From OLB16 sp964481775 (GTDB lineage: Bacteria; Hinthialibacterota; Hinthialibacteria; OLB16), in NCBI GenBank assembly GCA_964481775.1, contig CAYZUX010000004.1, positions 1 through 64,000 on the forward strand: 64,000 nucleotides of DNA, read 5' to 3'. This document shows positions 27,312-36,143 of this stretch, piece by piece. A model generated the notes under the pieces. The model saw nothing but the letters and a program-made list of their open reading frames with translations. It ran no database searches and was not told the origin of the DNA. The first letter of the stretch is position 1, and each line of letters starts with the position of its first letter. A program made the translations under genes and the position numbers.

Positions 27312-27683
27312 GTGGTTCTTGAAACATATGTGGGCCCGCCGCCGCATGAGGTTGCCAAAGAATTCGTCAACATGTGGCGGGTATTAAGGGAAGCGATTGA
27401 AGATGGGCTCAAGATGCCCAATTTGACGGATGAAACTGAAACCCGTTTTCTGTTGATCAAGGCGGAAATTGTCAAGAAAAGCCGGATCCTCCAGATCATC
27501 ACCGAGGGCAAGTGGGGGATTCATGATAAGGCCAAGGGGTTGTTGAACGTTTGCCAGTCACTTGAGTACATCCGCCAGGAAACACAGATCATGCATGACA
27601 GCATCCGCAACCAATGGCATGACAATTATATTCAGGCCTCCAAATCCGTCGCCGTTTTCGAGAAGGAGTTCATGGAGGAGTAG
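27312..27683 (+). CDS. Small helical cytoplasmic protein (paralogue B)
   Basis: The 123-residue product starts at a GTG after GAGGAG and looks helical. It is related to the gene at 23210, sharing an [FL]-L-x-x-K-[SA]-[DE]-[VI] segment and the LL--V--LE-I pattern. It lacks signal and membrane helix. With paralogue A on the far side of the giant lipoprotein gene, it suggests an operon in which both proteins serve the same envelope structure. Function unknown. Confidence 0.6.
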   Translation: MVLETYVGPPPHEVAKEFVNMWRVLREAIEDGLKMPNLTDETETRFLLIKAEIVKKSRILQIITEGKWGIHDKAKGLLNVCQSLEYIRQETQIMHDSIRNQWHDNYIQASKSVAVFEKEFMEE

Positions 27684-27728
27684 TGCCTCTGAAAGGAGTC
27701 CGCAAAGTGAGGGGTTACCGGGACAGTC

Positions 27729-28226
27729 ATGGTTCGACTTAGGCTTCACCCCCTCGCTTTCCTGGTGGTCCTCACCTTTTCCGGTTGTGGCACTGTCGGA
27801 GTCCGTACACTCCCTCCCAATTACCAGGCTGTTTTTATCCGTGTCGCCAATAACTCCACGCTCGAATATGGTGCCGAGGAACGTCTTACCGAATCGCTGG
27901 TTGAGGAGTTTCAGAGAGATGGGAGACTCACCCAGGTATCCGACTGGCGCGATGCCGACCTGATCCTCGAACTGAATATCACACGTTATAACCTCCGCTC
28001 CGTGGCGCTCAACAATGACAATCGTACGGCTGGCCGTAATCTGGAGGTAACGGTTAATGCCGGCGCGCGTGATCCCAAATCAGGGCTTTGGGTGATGCCC
28101 GAACAGGCCTTCAGCGATTCGGGAGTTTTCTTCCTTTCCAATGTGCCCAGTGGACGGCGTGAAGATGATGTTTACCGCCGTATTGCTGAAAGGATCATCT
28201 CCCAATTAATCGAGGGATGGGGATGA
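27729..28226 (+). CDS. lptE: LptE-like lipoprotein
   Basis: The 165-residue product has a signal ending in a lipobox (TFSGCG) and a short beta-rich body typical of LptE, the plug lipoprotein of the LptD LPS-assembly barrel. Key segments are VANNSTLEYGAEERLTESLV (about residues 41-60) and ADLILELNITRY (about 77-88). The gene ends overlapping the next one, and LptE next to HolA is a conserved neighbourhood in many Gram-negative bacteria, which is the strongest support. LptD is not in the window. Confidence 0.7.
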   Translation: MVRLRLHPLAFLVVLTFSGCGTVGVRTLPPNYQAVFIRVANNSTLEYGAEERLTESLVEEFQRDGRLTQVSDWRDADLILELNITRYNLRSVALNNDNRTAGRNLEVTVNAGARDPKSGLWVMPEQAFSDSGVFFLSNVPSGRREDDVYRRIAERIISQLIEGWG

Positions 28227-29245
28227 TCTCCGCCCTTGGTTTTCTCCGGAGCCTCAAAGACAAACCACCACCTCCTGTAGTCCTGCTGGCAGGAGATGAG
28301 GAATACATCCGGGAGAGAGTCCGCAAGCGCATTCGCGAAACCTGGCAGGAGCCCGGGTCTGATATCGAGGTTCAGAACCTGGTGGGGATCGAAGGGGCAG
28401 CCCGGCTCCCTTCAGTCCTGGGATTGTCCGGTTTTTTCAGCTCCCGGAAAGTGATTTACCTCTTTGATGCTCCCGTGAAAAAAAAACAGAGGAAGGACGA
28501 TCCCACCCCTTTTTCGTATATGGGGAAGAAACAGATCGCCACTCTCGTGGAGGACATCAAGCAGATTCCTCAGGAGAGTCTCCGCCTCGTCATCGATCCC
28601 GGATCCTCCAAGAAAGACAATGCTCTTCAAAAGGCACTGGCCGCGGTGACCACCCAAGTCGATGTCTCTCCACCCAAAGGGAAGGAGAGAGAGGAATGGA
28701 TCAAAGGTCTTGCAAAGAGAGCCGGGGCAGTCCTCGAAAAAGATCTTGAGCAGATGATGGTGGCTTCCGAAGAGCCCCTGCGCACCCTTGCCGCTGATCT
28801 GGAGAAAGTGGGACTGGCCACACCGGAAGGAGGGCAAGCCTCCATCGCTCTCTGGCAGTCCCTCACCCAGGCGGATCCTCAATCCACGATCTGGGAGATT
28901 GGCGACAACCTGGGAGCGGGGAATCCAGAGGGTGCGTTAAGGGCAATCCGGAACCTGAAAGCCGGGGGATTGGATATCTATGGGATTGTTCCCGCTGTCC
29001 TCACCTGGAATCAGCAGCGCCTGCAGTTAAAAAGTCATGGACAGGAGGGGGATGGGCCACCGGGGATGCACCCCTTTGTGGTCAGGAAGATCCGGGGACA
29101 AATTGGCAGGAAAACACTGGATCAGTTGCGCCAGGAACAACGCAAGCTCTTCCGCCTGGATCGGGCCCTCAAGCAGAGTTGGGAGAATCCTCATATCCTG
29201 CTAGAAAAGCTGCTTGTCGAATTCAGTGGACGGAGAGACAGGTGA
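28223..29245 (+). CDS. holA: DNA polymerase III subunit delta
   Basis: The 340-residue product has the HolA (clamp-loader delta) layout: VVLLAGDEEYIRERVRKRI near residues 18-36 (it binds the clamp), a AAA-type domain through about residue 210 and a C-terminal helical collar with LTWNQQRLQL and LFRLDRALKQSWENPHILLE. It loads the sliding clamp together with tau/gamma and delta-prime. Start 28223 gives a 4-base ATGA overlap with lptE; 28217 is also in frame. It overlaps manC by GTGA, so lptE, holA and manC are coupled. Confidence 0.85.
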   Translation: MISALGFLRSLKDKPPPPVVLLAGDEEYIRERVRKRIRETWQEPGSDIEVQNLVGIEGAARLPSVLGLSGFFSSRKVIYLFDAPVKKKQRKDDPTPFSYMGKKQIATLVEDIKQIPQESLRLVIDPGSSKKDNALQKALAAVTTQVDVSPPKGKEREEWIKGLAKRAGAVLEKDLEQMMVASEEPLRTLAADLEKVGLATPEGGQASIALWQSLTQADPQSTIWEIGDNLGAGNPEGALRAIRNLKAGGLDIYGIVPAVLTWNQQRLQLKSHGQEGDGPPGMHPFVVRKIRGQIGRKTLDQLRQEQRKLFRLDRALKQSWENPHILLEKLLVEFSGRRDR

Positions 29246-30345
29246 ATCGGACAGTCGGGGTGGTGATGGCGGGTGGTCTGGGAACTCGCCTCTGGCCCTG
29301 GAGCCGGAGAGCACGTCCCAAGCAATTCCTTCCACTGCTGGGAGAGCGTTCGCTGGTCCGGATGACCTGGGATCGTTTGATTCAAACAACCCAACCTTCC
29401 GATATCCTGCTCCTCACCAATGCCCACTTGCGGGATTGTGCCAGGCAGGAGATTCCCGGTCTTGTTGAGACTAACCTGTTCGGAGAACCCAAAAGCTGTA
29501 ACACCGCACCCTGTCTGGCCCTGGCGGCAGCGATCTGCGAGCGCCGTTACAGCCTGGATACGGTGATGGTGGTATTGGCGGCGGACCATTATCTGGGGGA
29601 TGAGGAGGGTTTTCAGGTTTCCCTGCGGGTGGCCATCGACACTGCTGCTCAGACGGATTCCCTGGTGACCATGGGGATTCCACCCACCCGACCGGAGACA
29701 GGTTACGGGTATCTCGAGTGTGACCGGAAGATCAGTGATATCCCCGCGGGGGGGACCGCGAAGCTGGTTGCTTTCCGTGAGAAACCACCTCAGGAGACCG
29801 CCGTCAAATACCTGTCAGACGGACGGCATCTGTGGAACATGGGGAACTTCATCTGGCGGGTGGAAACGATCCTGTCAGAGTTTGAGAAGAGCCTTCCCGG
29901 TCTGCTGGCGGCAGCACGCAAAGCGGCCTCTTCGGAGAATCCCGGTTCCGAGGAGACACTGAACAGGTTTTTCCTGACACTCCCTCCGGAGTGCTGTCAA
30001 TCGATCGATTACGCCATCATGGAAAAGGCTTCCAGGATCCTTGCGGTTCCCTGCCGGATTCCGTGGGATGATGTGGGTTCCTGGGCTGTCCTTCGGAGGT
30101 TGCGCGCCGGTGACCTTGATGAACAAGGTAATCTTTCCCTGATCCGCCATCTGGCAATAGATACATCACGCACGGTTGTTACCGGTAGTGAGAGTCACGA
30201 GGGAATTGTGGTGACGCTCGGAGTTGAGGATCTCATTGTTGTCAGGGATGGTGAGCGGGTTCTCATTGCGAGGGAGGAGGGGTTGGATCAGATGCGGGAA
30301 GTGGTCAGGCGCATTCAAAGTCGGGGTTGGGATCACCTTCTCTGA
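29242..30345 (+). CDS. manC: Mannose-1-phosphate guanylyltransferase
   Basis: The 367-residue product has the nucleotidyltransferase motif AGGLGTRLWPWSRRARPKQF (residues about 9-28) and later ADHYLGDEE and VAFREKPP, typical of ManC/GMP enzymes. It makes GDP-mannose from GTP and mannose-1-phosphate for polysaccharide or LPS. Start is the GTG at 29242, overlapping the holA stop (GTGA) with GGAGAG upstream. The length of 367 fits the form without the C-terminal phosphomannose isomerase domain. Confidence 0.88.
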   Translation: MNRTVGVVMAGGLGTRLWPWSRRARPKQFLPLLGERSLVRMTWDRLIQTTQPSDILLLTNAHLRDCARQEIPGLVETNLFGEPKSCNTAPCLALAAAICERRYSLDTVMVVLAADHYLGDEEGFQVSLRVAIDTAAQTDSLVTMGIPPTRPETGYGYLECDRKISDIPAGGTAKLVAFREKPPQETAVKYLSDGRHLWNMGNFIWRVETILSEFEKSLPGLLAAARKAASSENPGSEETLNRFFLTLPPECCQSIDYAIMEKASRILAVPCRIPWDDVGSWAVLRRLRAGDLDEQGNLSLIRHLAIDTSRTVVTGSESHEGIVVTLGVEDLIVVRDGERVLIAREEGLDQMREVVRRIQSRGWDHLL

Positions 30346-30419
30346 GGAATGACAGATTTATTTGAAATATATGATCTGCCGTGGTAGACTTCCTTCAGCA
30401 CTTTGAAGGAGTTTGTGCA

Positions 30420-30734
30420 ATGATTGACAGGATATCGTCCACGGCACTCTCTGGTCTCCGAAAAGGTCTGGCGGACTTCGAGTCTGTCGCTGAGAGGATC
30501 TCCAAGACGGCGGCTTCCAACCTTTACAACCCTTCGGCTACCACCAAACCCATACTGGCCTCTCCAAGCGAAGTCTCCGAAGTTCCCGGTGAGATCCAGA
30601 CTTCACTGGAAAAAGAGATGGTGGATCTCCTTCTCGCCAGGCGGTTCATACAGGGACAGATTGGTATCATTCAAACAGAGGATGAGATACTTGCTGAACT
30701 GGTCAACCTGGGTCGCAGACGTTCTCCTGCCTAG
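30420..30734 (+). CDS. Miniature flagellar rod/hook-like protein
   Basis: The 104-residue product begins MIDRISSTALSGLRKGLADF, like the helical N-terminus of FlgB/C/E/G rod proteins, and ends EKEMVDLLLARRFIQGQIGI-IQTEDEILAELVNL, like the Flg_bbr_C C-terminal helix. The middle domain that full rod proteins carry is missing. AAGGAG lies 9 bases upstream of the ATG at 30420. No other flagellar gene is in the window. It may be a relic or an adapted rod-like filament protein; function is inferred only from the helices. Confidence 0.6.
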   Translation: MIDRISSTALSGLRKGLADFESVAERISKTAASNLYNPSATTKPILASPSEVSEVPGEIQTSLEKEMVDLLLARRFIQGQIGIIQTEDEILAELVNLGRRRSPA

Positions 30735-31296
30735 TAATCAATAATTGAGTGCAATCCTTACCCATTTTCGACAACCAGAGTAAACCTGATCGCGTCCTGG
30801 ATGGGCTTCGCTGACCCGTTCTGATGATGTTCTTTTTCCGGTTTTGGATATTGAGTGGGTAAAAAAGAAGATGGAGGTCACGCCAAAGGCGAGTGGGGCG
30901 CGACCTCCAAGAGAGATGTGCGTGTGTCTGTTCGTAGTCATAGCAGAATCAAGGCCAAGTTTGATCCACGATGAGATTCTGTTGATTCACCCAAAAACAA
31001 TCAGATCATCTCACTACTGATGATCAGAGTTGGTTATGAATATGTCATTGATGAATCACACTTGTTCATGTATTCGTGAGATATCAGGCTGTTGATTCAT
31101 TTTAAGGAATTCCCTCACCTTTTGCTTCGGTGATGGACCTGTTTTCGGACTGACCCTGGTCCTGTTCACCTTTTTACCGTGCAGAATCCCACAAAAATGG
31201 GGAATCTCATCGATTTCATTCTGCAAACTGAACCACTTTCGGGTTTTCTCCAGTATAAGTGGGGGCTGAACCAAAGGTCCCTTGGGAGGCAGAGAA
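30735..31296. other. 562-base gene-free stretch before the phage-type module
   Basis: No credible reading frame on either strand; the 87-codon minus-strand frame starting at a TTG at 31319 has no ribosome site. It is AT-richer from about 30960 to 31260. It holds a strong hairpin at 30873-30908 (listed separately). GGGAGG at the end is the ribosome site of the portal gene. An attachment site or promoter for the phage module would be expected here but I cannot mark one. Confidence 0.5.
30860..30908 (-). terminator. Hairpin with T-run, oriented on the minus strand
   Basis: Bases 30873-30884 and 30897-30908 form a 12-base stem with one A/C mismatch on the plus strand that becomes a G-U pair in a minus-strand transcript. 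On that strand it is followed by ATCTTCTTTTTT. This looks like a Rho-independent terminator, yet no minus-strand gene lies upstream (to the right), so a short unannotated RNA may end here. Confidence 0.4.
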
Positions 31297-32601
31297 ATGG
31301 TGATATCCGAGTGGTTCAAATCTTTGTCCAGTAAAAAGGATCGGCCAAGGAACCTTGAACTTCTGCGTTCAGTCCCCGCCCACCGTCCCCCGTCGATTCC
31401 ACCAAATCCAACGGCGGTTCCTTATCGGGACTCCTCTCTTTTGAATGGTGGGAGATATGGGGGTTTTATCGATCCGCCGGATTACACGCCTGAGCATTGG
31501 CATACCTTTTATCGTTATCTGCGTGATCACATCCCGGATGTGGCAGCGGGGGTTTGGGCTTGGGTACGTCTCTGCTCAACTCAGCGGGCACTTGAATTCC
31601 AGGGTGGAACCGAGGAGCAGCGTCAAACCGCGGGGAGGTTGATTGAGGATCTGCAAACACATCTCCTTGAATCCACTTTTGACCACCGTCCCGGTCTGGA
31701 TGGGATTGTAGAGCAGTTTTTTCAATCGGTGTTTACACTGGGCGCGTATGCCGGTGAGATTGTCGCCACCCCTGACAGGCATGGACTCTCCCGGTTTTGT
31801 CCTGTTGACCCCGCCACGGTGCGTTTCAAACGCTATCCCACCTCTGGAAGGATCCAACCCTATCAGCTGCAGGCGGATGGAACTCTGGCACCGCTTTCGG
31901 AGGTATCCTTCTTCTACTTTGGTCTCGATGCGGATCCAGCCTGTCCGTATGGACGGTCGCCCCTATCAAGCCTTCCGTTTGTGCTGCGTCTGCAGCAACA
32001 GCTCTTCGAGGACATGGGCAAAGCAGCCCACAATGCGGGTTACCCGGCGCTGCATGTGAAGTACCACGCACGTGAAAGGGAACCGGGGGAGACCCTTGCC
32101 GGGTACCAGGACCGTGTCCAGGCCGATTTCGATTCAATCGCTTCATCGATGCGGACCCGTTCTCCCGAGAGCAACTTCCTTACCCAGGACAATGTGGAGA
32201 TCCAGTACATCGGTCCCAGCGGACAGATGCTGCGCTGGCGTGAGACCCTGGAAACCATCAGCGAGCAGGTGGTATCCGCACTGCACCTCGCGCCCTTTCT
32301 GATTGGCAGAAACTATGGAACCACGCAAAGCTGGGCTCGCTCACAATATGACCTGATGGTTAACAACGCCGCTTCAGTTCAGCGCGCGGCAGCCCGGCTG
32401 GTGGAGTGGATTGTCAATCTCGAGTTGGCTCTCAAGGCCTCGCCGGTTCGTGCGGTCTGTCGTTTCGTTCCGCACTCAAGTTGGAATGATATTGATGATG
32501 CCCGTGCTCAAAGTATCCGCCTGCAGAGCCTGCTCACGATGAAAGAGCAGGGGCTTCTCAGCCAGGATCAGGTGCTCAAGCGCCTCGAGGTTTGTTCGTA
32601 A
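31297..32601 (+). CDS. Phage portal protein
   Basis: The 434-residue product matches tailed-phage portal proteins, with a stem and crown made of helices: HWHTFYRYLRDHIPDVAAGV near residues 64-83, the ETISEQVVSALHLAPFLIGR segment (about 328-347) and a SLLTMKEQGLLSQDQVL helix at the end. The portal is the dodecameric ring at a capsid vertex through which DNA passes. Start 31297 follows GGGAGG by 8 bases. It opens the phage-type module. Exact portal subfamily not settled. Confidence 0.78.
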   Translation: MVISEWFKSLSSKKDRPRNLELLRSVPAHRPPSIPPNPTAVPYRDSSLLNGGRYGGFIDPPDYTPEHWHTFYRYLRDHIPDVAAGVWAWVRLCSTQRALEFQGGTEEQRQTAGRLIEDLQTHLLESTFDHRPGLDGIVEQFFQSVFTLGAYAGEIVATPDRHGLSRFCPVDPATVRFKRYPTSGRIQPYQLQADGTLAPLSEVSFFYFGLDADPACPYGRSPLSSLPFVLRLQQQLFEDMGKAAHNAGYPALHVKYHAREREPGETLAGYQDRVQADFDSIASSMRTRSPESNFLTQDNVEIQYIGPSGQMLRWRETLETISEQVVSALHLAPFLIGRNYGTTQSWARSQYDLMVNNAASVQRAAARLVEWIVNLELALKASPVRAVCRFVPHSSWNDIDDARAQSIRLQSLLTMKEQGLLSQDQVLKRLEVCS

Positions 32602-32624
32602 TCCCTCTCAAGAAAGGACCAGGT

Positions 32625-33281
32625 ATGAAGCCGCAATCAGGATTTCTTCTACAACGGATCCAGGAGGGACTGACAGTGCCTGTCCGAGTCGAGGGAGAGC
32701 AGGTTGTTGTTGAGGAAGGTGAGGGACGCCGGACACACTTTCCTCTTCGATCCGGCGGAATCCCCCCTTTGGAGGGGAACTACGATGCCATTCTGGAGGT
32801 GGCCTGGAATGGCTGCTTTCTGAAGGCCGAGGAAATCAGCACCCGTCCGCTCAAAGCCTGGCTGGGGTGTCAGGAGGCGGCCGTGCGCCTGGTGGTGAAC
32901 CGAAATCCGGAGGGGGAACCGCTGGATTCAGCCCCTTTCATCCTCGATGGGATCGAGGTGGTGGTGCGTCCCACACTCAACAGGAGTGCCGGAGAGAGAG
33001 CCTGGCGGTTGGCTTCCTTGCTCCCCTGCCGGGAGGTGCGTGTTTACTCACTGGATAGCGAACGGTCCTGGAAGGTTTTCAGCCAGGTCCCTGGCGTACG
33101 GAATTTCATGGACATGAAACAGGAAGAAGTTCCGGAACCTCAGGTACATGACCGTTTCAATGAGATGGCGGCAGCGCTTCCATCACAACCCACGGCCTGT
33201 CCTTATGGAACCCGGTTTTCGGGAACCAGGAAACGGAACGAGGACTGGAAAGGATTCCGGATGGAGAACCTGTCAACGTGA
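32625..33281 (+). CDS. Phage-module protein of unknown function
   Basis: The 218-residue product lies between the portal and the decoration-like gene, where phages usually encode scaffold or head-completion proteins. It has a strongly mixed composition and no recognised motif. Start 32625 is preceded by AAAGGA; the upstream in-frame start at 32592 overlaps the portal gene. Could be a scaffold or protease substitute; no evidence. Confidence 0.55.
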   Translation: MKPQSGFLLQRIQEGLTVPVRVEGEQVVVEEGEGRRTHFPLRSGGIPPLEGNYDAILEVAWNGCFLKAEEISTRPLKAWLGCQEAAVRLVVNRNPEGEPLDSAPFILDGIEVVVRPTLNRSAGERAWRLASLLPCREVRVYSLDSERSWKVFSQVPGVRNFMDMKQEEVPEPQVHDRFNEMAAALPSQPTACPYGTRFSGTRKRNEDWKGFRMENLST

Positions 33282-33306
33282 CAGCGAATCGAAAGGAGAA
33301 TGAGAA

Positions 33307-33675
33307 ATGACTCGTAATGTGGATAACTCAGGAGTGGGCAGTGTGTATGCCAGTTTTGCGATCGACACGACGGATTCGACCTACGACCTGACAGCGGCCA
33401 ATGAAGGGATGGCGGTTGGTTTATCGGGAAACTATGAAGTGGACTTGGGTACGAATGGTGGAATCCTTCTTGGCAAATTGATGTCGGTGCAGACCGATGT
33501 GGCCGTGGTACAGATCGCCGGAGTGATGTCTCTGCCCTACAACGCTGCCGTGGCCCCCACCCTGGGTGGAGCCGTGGTCCTTGATGGGTCGGGGAAGGTG
33601 AAAGCCTCCGCCACTGGCAGGGGGCTGGTACTTTCGGTGGATAGTGCCACTGAGACAGCCGCTGTCCTGCTCTGA
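33307..33675 (+). CDS. Capsid decoration-like protein (DUF2190 style)
   Basis: The 122-residue product is small and beta-rich, with repeated G-x-V and VVQIAGVMSLPYNAAVAPTL followed by GGAVVLDGSGKVKASATGRGLVL, as in phage capsid cement or DUF2190 proteins found just before the capsid gene. AAAGGAG lies before the ATG. Decoration proteins bind the outside of the head and stabilise it. The next gene is the capsid protein. Confidence 0.55.
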   Translation: MTRNVDNSGVGSVYASFAIDTTDSTYDLTAANEGMAVGLSGNYEVDLGTNGGILLGKLMSVQTDVAVVQIAGVMSLPYNAAVAPTLGGAVVLDGSGKVKASATGRGLVLSVDSATETAAVLL

Positions 33676-33684
33676 AGATCATTT

Positions 33685-33750
33685 CACCCTCTCCCCTCTT
33701 TCCTGCCGGACAGAGGGAGAAGGAACCGAATACCCCCTTTTGAGGGGAAC
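33685..33750. repeat. Palindromic intergenic repeat, copy 1
   Basis: Pyrimidine-rich CCCTCTCCCCTCTTTCC is followed by GGACAGAGGGAGAAGG, giving an imperfect hairpin, then CCCCCTTTTGAGGGG. It is the same style of CCCTCTCC...GGAGAGGG palindrome as three other copies in this module. Confidence 0.5.
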
Positions 33751-33774
33751 GACCATTTCATAAGGAGATTGCGA

Positions 33775-34839
33775 ATGATTTATAACGAAAGCGAACGTTC
33801 GGCTTTGCCCGCTGAGCTCCAGCGCGCCGCCGGGATTCCTCTGAGTGAGGACCTCCTGGTCCAGGCCCGGTCGCGTGGGATTGCCTTGACCGACATTCTC
33901 GAGGAGCTCGATCCCTCACAGGGAGATTCATCCCTGGATGCCTTCGAAAGGCAGCTGGCCCTGGCGGGCATCCGTGTGCAGGGAACCAACTCAGACATCA
34001 TCGACCGTTTCTTTGCATCGACTGAAACCTCGGTTCTCTTCCCGGAGTTTGTCTCGCGTTCGATCCGTACCGGCATGACCGACTTCCGTAGCCTGGATCG
34101 CATCCTGGCCTCACGTACCCGGATCGACAGCGACACCTACAAGACTCTGTTCATGGATGAATCGGTGCTCACCGCCGCCGACCGCCGTCTGGCCCGTGTG
34201 GCCGAAGGGGGAGAGCTTCCGCAAATTGAGATCAAGGCCTCCGAGCATTCCATCCGGATCCATAAGTTCGGGCGATACCTTGAGGTCACATACGAGGCCT
34301 TGCGGCGAAAAACAGCGTCAGTGGTTTCTGTGTTTCTGAAAGCCATCGGCTACCAGATCCAGAAGGACAAGTTTGAGGAGGCTGTTGGGGTCCTGGTCAA
34401 TGGCGATGGGAACAGTAATGCCGCCACGGCACAGAATACCGCCGCCGATGGAACACTGGCCTATTCTGACCTGGTCGAATTCGCGCTGGCCTTCCAGCCC
34501 TATGAGCTGAATGTGATCATCGCTCCTCCCGCGGTAGTCAAGACAATTCTCACACTCGACGAATTCAAGGATCCCGCCACGGGAATGAATTTTCAGGCGA
34601 CTGGTGACCTGATCACCCCCTTCGGCGCGAAGCTGATTCCCAGCAGTGCAGTCTCGGCCAATACCCTGATCGGACTGGATCGCCGGTTCGCCATCGAGGA
34701 GGTCTATGAGACGGGACTGATGGTGGAGACTGACCGCCTGATTCGTCAACAACTCGAGGGGACCGCCATCTCGGAGGTGGCGGGTTTCGCCAAGATCATC
34801 CCGGCGGCTTCGCGGGTCCTTGATATCGACTGGGCGTAA
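33775..34839 (+). CDS. Phage major capsid protein (HK97-like)
   Basis: The 354-residue product follows a decoration-like gene and matches the order and style of HK97-fold capsid proteins: a charged N-terminus, a predicted long helix (about residues 150-175), a P-domain-like VIIAPPAVVKTILTLDE near residue 245 and an A-domain near TPFGAKLIPSSAV. It lacks an obvious cleaved delta domain longer than about 60-80 residues. AAGGAG precedes the ATG at 33775. It forms the head shell. Confidence 0.75.
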   Translation: MIYNESERSALPAELQRAAGIPLSEDLLVQARSRGIALTDILEELDPSQGDSSLDAFERQLALAGIRVQGTNSDIIDRFFASTETSVLFPEFVSRSIRTGMTDFRSLDRILASRTRIDSDTYKTLFMDESVLTAADRRLARVAEGGELPQIEIKASEHSIRIHKFGRYLEVTYEALRRKTASVVSVFLKAIGYQIQKDKFEEAVGVLVNGDGNSNAATAQNTAADGTLAYSDLVEFALAFQPYELNVIIAPPAVVKTILTLDEFKDPATGMNFQATGDLITPFGAKLIPSSAVSANTLIGLDRRFAIEEVYETGLMVETDRLIRQQLEGTAISEVAGFAKIIPAASRVLDIDWA

Positions 34840-34867
34840 AAGGCATTTCTCTGTTCGAAATCGATCT

Positions 34868-34973
34868 CACCCCCTGCATGTAACTCGACCTCATCCCCCC
34901 AACCCCCTTCTCCTAAAACGAGAAGAGGGAGTCAGAACTCCCCTCTCCTGCGGGAGAGGGGATGCAGGGGTGA
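34868..34973. repeat. Palindromic intergenic repeat, copy 2 (nested cruciform)
   Basis: CCCCTCTCC (34940-34948) and GGAGAGGGG (34953-34961) form a perfect 9-base stem with a 4-base loop. An outer arm TCACCCC-CTGCAT (34868-) pairs with ATGCAGGGGTGA (34962-34973), and a second hairpin lies between. It is the clearest example of the repeat family in the module. Confidence 0.6.
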
Positions 34974-35006
34974 GGTCGGTGAGGTTGCCACTGATAAGGA
35001 GGCATG

Positions 35007-35399
35007 ATGGCTTTCACCAACGAAAACACCATTCGGACTCACACGGGCTGGCAAAATACGGATCTGGTTCCCAGCAGCCTCATCACGCAGCGGATTGAGA
35101 ATGCCCATGCCGCCCTGCTCCTGGAGATCGATCCGGCATACCAGGAATCCACCGACCCTCTGCTCAGTCTCGCGGAGACAGAGTTGGCCACCGCCTATCT
35201 GCTCCGTTCCCTGGCCACCGAGGCGGGATTTGAGGATCGCGACCTGCGTACTGCCAACCTGACCCTCCGTGCCGGTTCCAGGGTGGAGAATCTGAGCGAT
35301 CTGGCCGAGGCAGAGGAGGATTCAGCCTGGTGTCATGCCCGGCCCTTCCTGCGGCGGGGAACCACCCGTATCCCCTTGTGTCTGGTAACAGGGAGCTAA
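35007..35399 (+). CDS. Head-tail connector-like protein
   Basis: The 130-residue product comes directly after the capsid gene, where gp6-like connector proteins are encoded. It is mostly helical in the middle (SLAETELATAYLLRSLATEA). AAGGAGG sits just upstream; both 35004 and 35007 are ATG, 35007 gives better spacing. Function is inferred from location and length. Confidence 0.5.
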   Translation: MAFTNENTIRTHTGWQNTDLVPSSLITQRIENAHAALLLEIDPAYQESTDPLLSLAETELATAYLLRSLATEAGFEDRDLRTANLTLRAGSRVENLSDLAEAEEDSAWCHARPFLRRGTTRIPLCLVTGS

Positions 35400-35403
35400 A
35401 CCC

Positions 35404-36084
35404 ATGGTCCGTATCGGCGGTTACAACCTTCCACAGGTGACCACCACAGTGGATTCACGTGTGGAGTTTGTTCTGGGACGAGTCCGGCGGGTGGTCCAGA
35501 TCACCTCGGTGTTGAGCCAGTTTACGAGCCGTGCAGCGTTTCAATCCGCGCTCCAGAGCCTTTCTCGTGAGATTGAGCGGTTTGACCGTGGGGAAGTGGA
35601 TGTATCGCTTCAGTCAGGCCGTTACCTGAGTGGACGTCGGCGGAAACATAAAGTGGAGGTGGATGAGGAGAGGTGTCTGGCGGTGCTGAGCCTCGAAATA
35701 CTCGCGGATGATCGCTTTGAGCATGGATCTTTGTGCTTTCATTCGGAGACCATCTCCACCAGCCCTCATACATTCCCGGTCATCTCCAATGGCAACTGGA
35801 ATGCTCTGCCCCAGATTCAGTACACCCCAACCTGCCCGGTCACCTATCCTCATTTCTCGGATGGCACGCATCAGATGACCGTGTTTCTGGAGATGAACTC
35901 CGCCGAGGTGCTGATTCTCGATTCGGCAAAGCGAAGCATCACTCTGAATGGCGAGAATGTGCTCCATGTTGCTCAAGGGGATTTTGTGGAGCTTTCCCCG
36001 GGAACCACGAACCTTGTATGCAGCGATGCGGGAAGCGTTCATACCGCCTCGCTGTACCTTTTCTGGCAAGACCGCTGGGTTTAG
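35404..36084 (+). CDS. Tail protein, Dit-like
   Basis: The 226-residue product starts MVRIGGYNLPQVTTTVDSR and ends with a beta-rich domain DFVELSPGTTNLVCSDAGS, as in distal-tail (Dit)-type proteins whose C-terminal jelly roll carries G-x-x-x-L-x-P-G-x-N. It lies 4 bases after the connector. In siphophages Dit forms the hub at the end of the tail tube. The tube and tape measure genes are not present here. Confidence 0.45.
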   Translation: MVRIGGYNLPQVTTTVDSRVEFVLGRVRRVVQITSVLSQFTSRAAFQSALQSLSREIERFDRGEVDVSLQSGRYLSGRRRKHKVEVDEERCLAVLSLEILADDRFEHGSLCFHSETISTSPHTFPVISNGNWNALPQIQYTPTCPVTYPHFSDGTHQMTVFLEMNSAEVLILDSAKRSITLNGENVLHVAQGDFVELSPGTTNLVCSDAGSVHTASLYLFWQDRWV

Positions 36085-36143
36085 CTGCGCGGCCGGATAC
36101 ACACAGACAAGTAAAAATCCAATGAAAGGAAAACCTGGTATCC

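Noticed and set aside
31056..31319. 87-codon minus-strand frame in the 562-base gap
   Set aside because: It begins at TTG with no ribosome site and overlaps the portal start; no known family.
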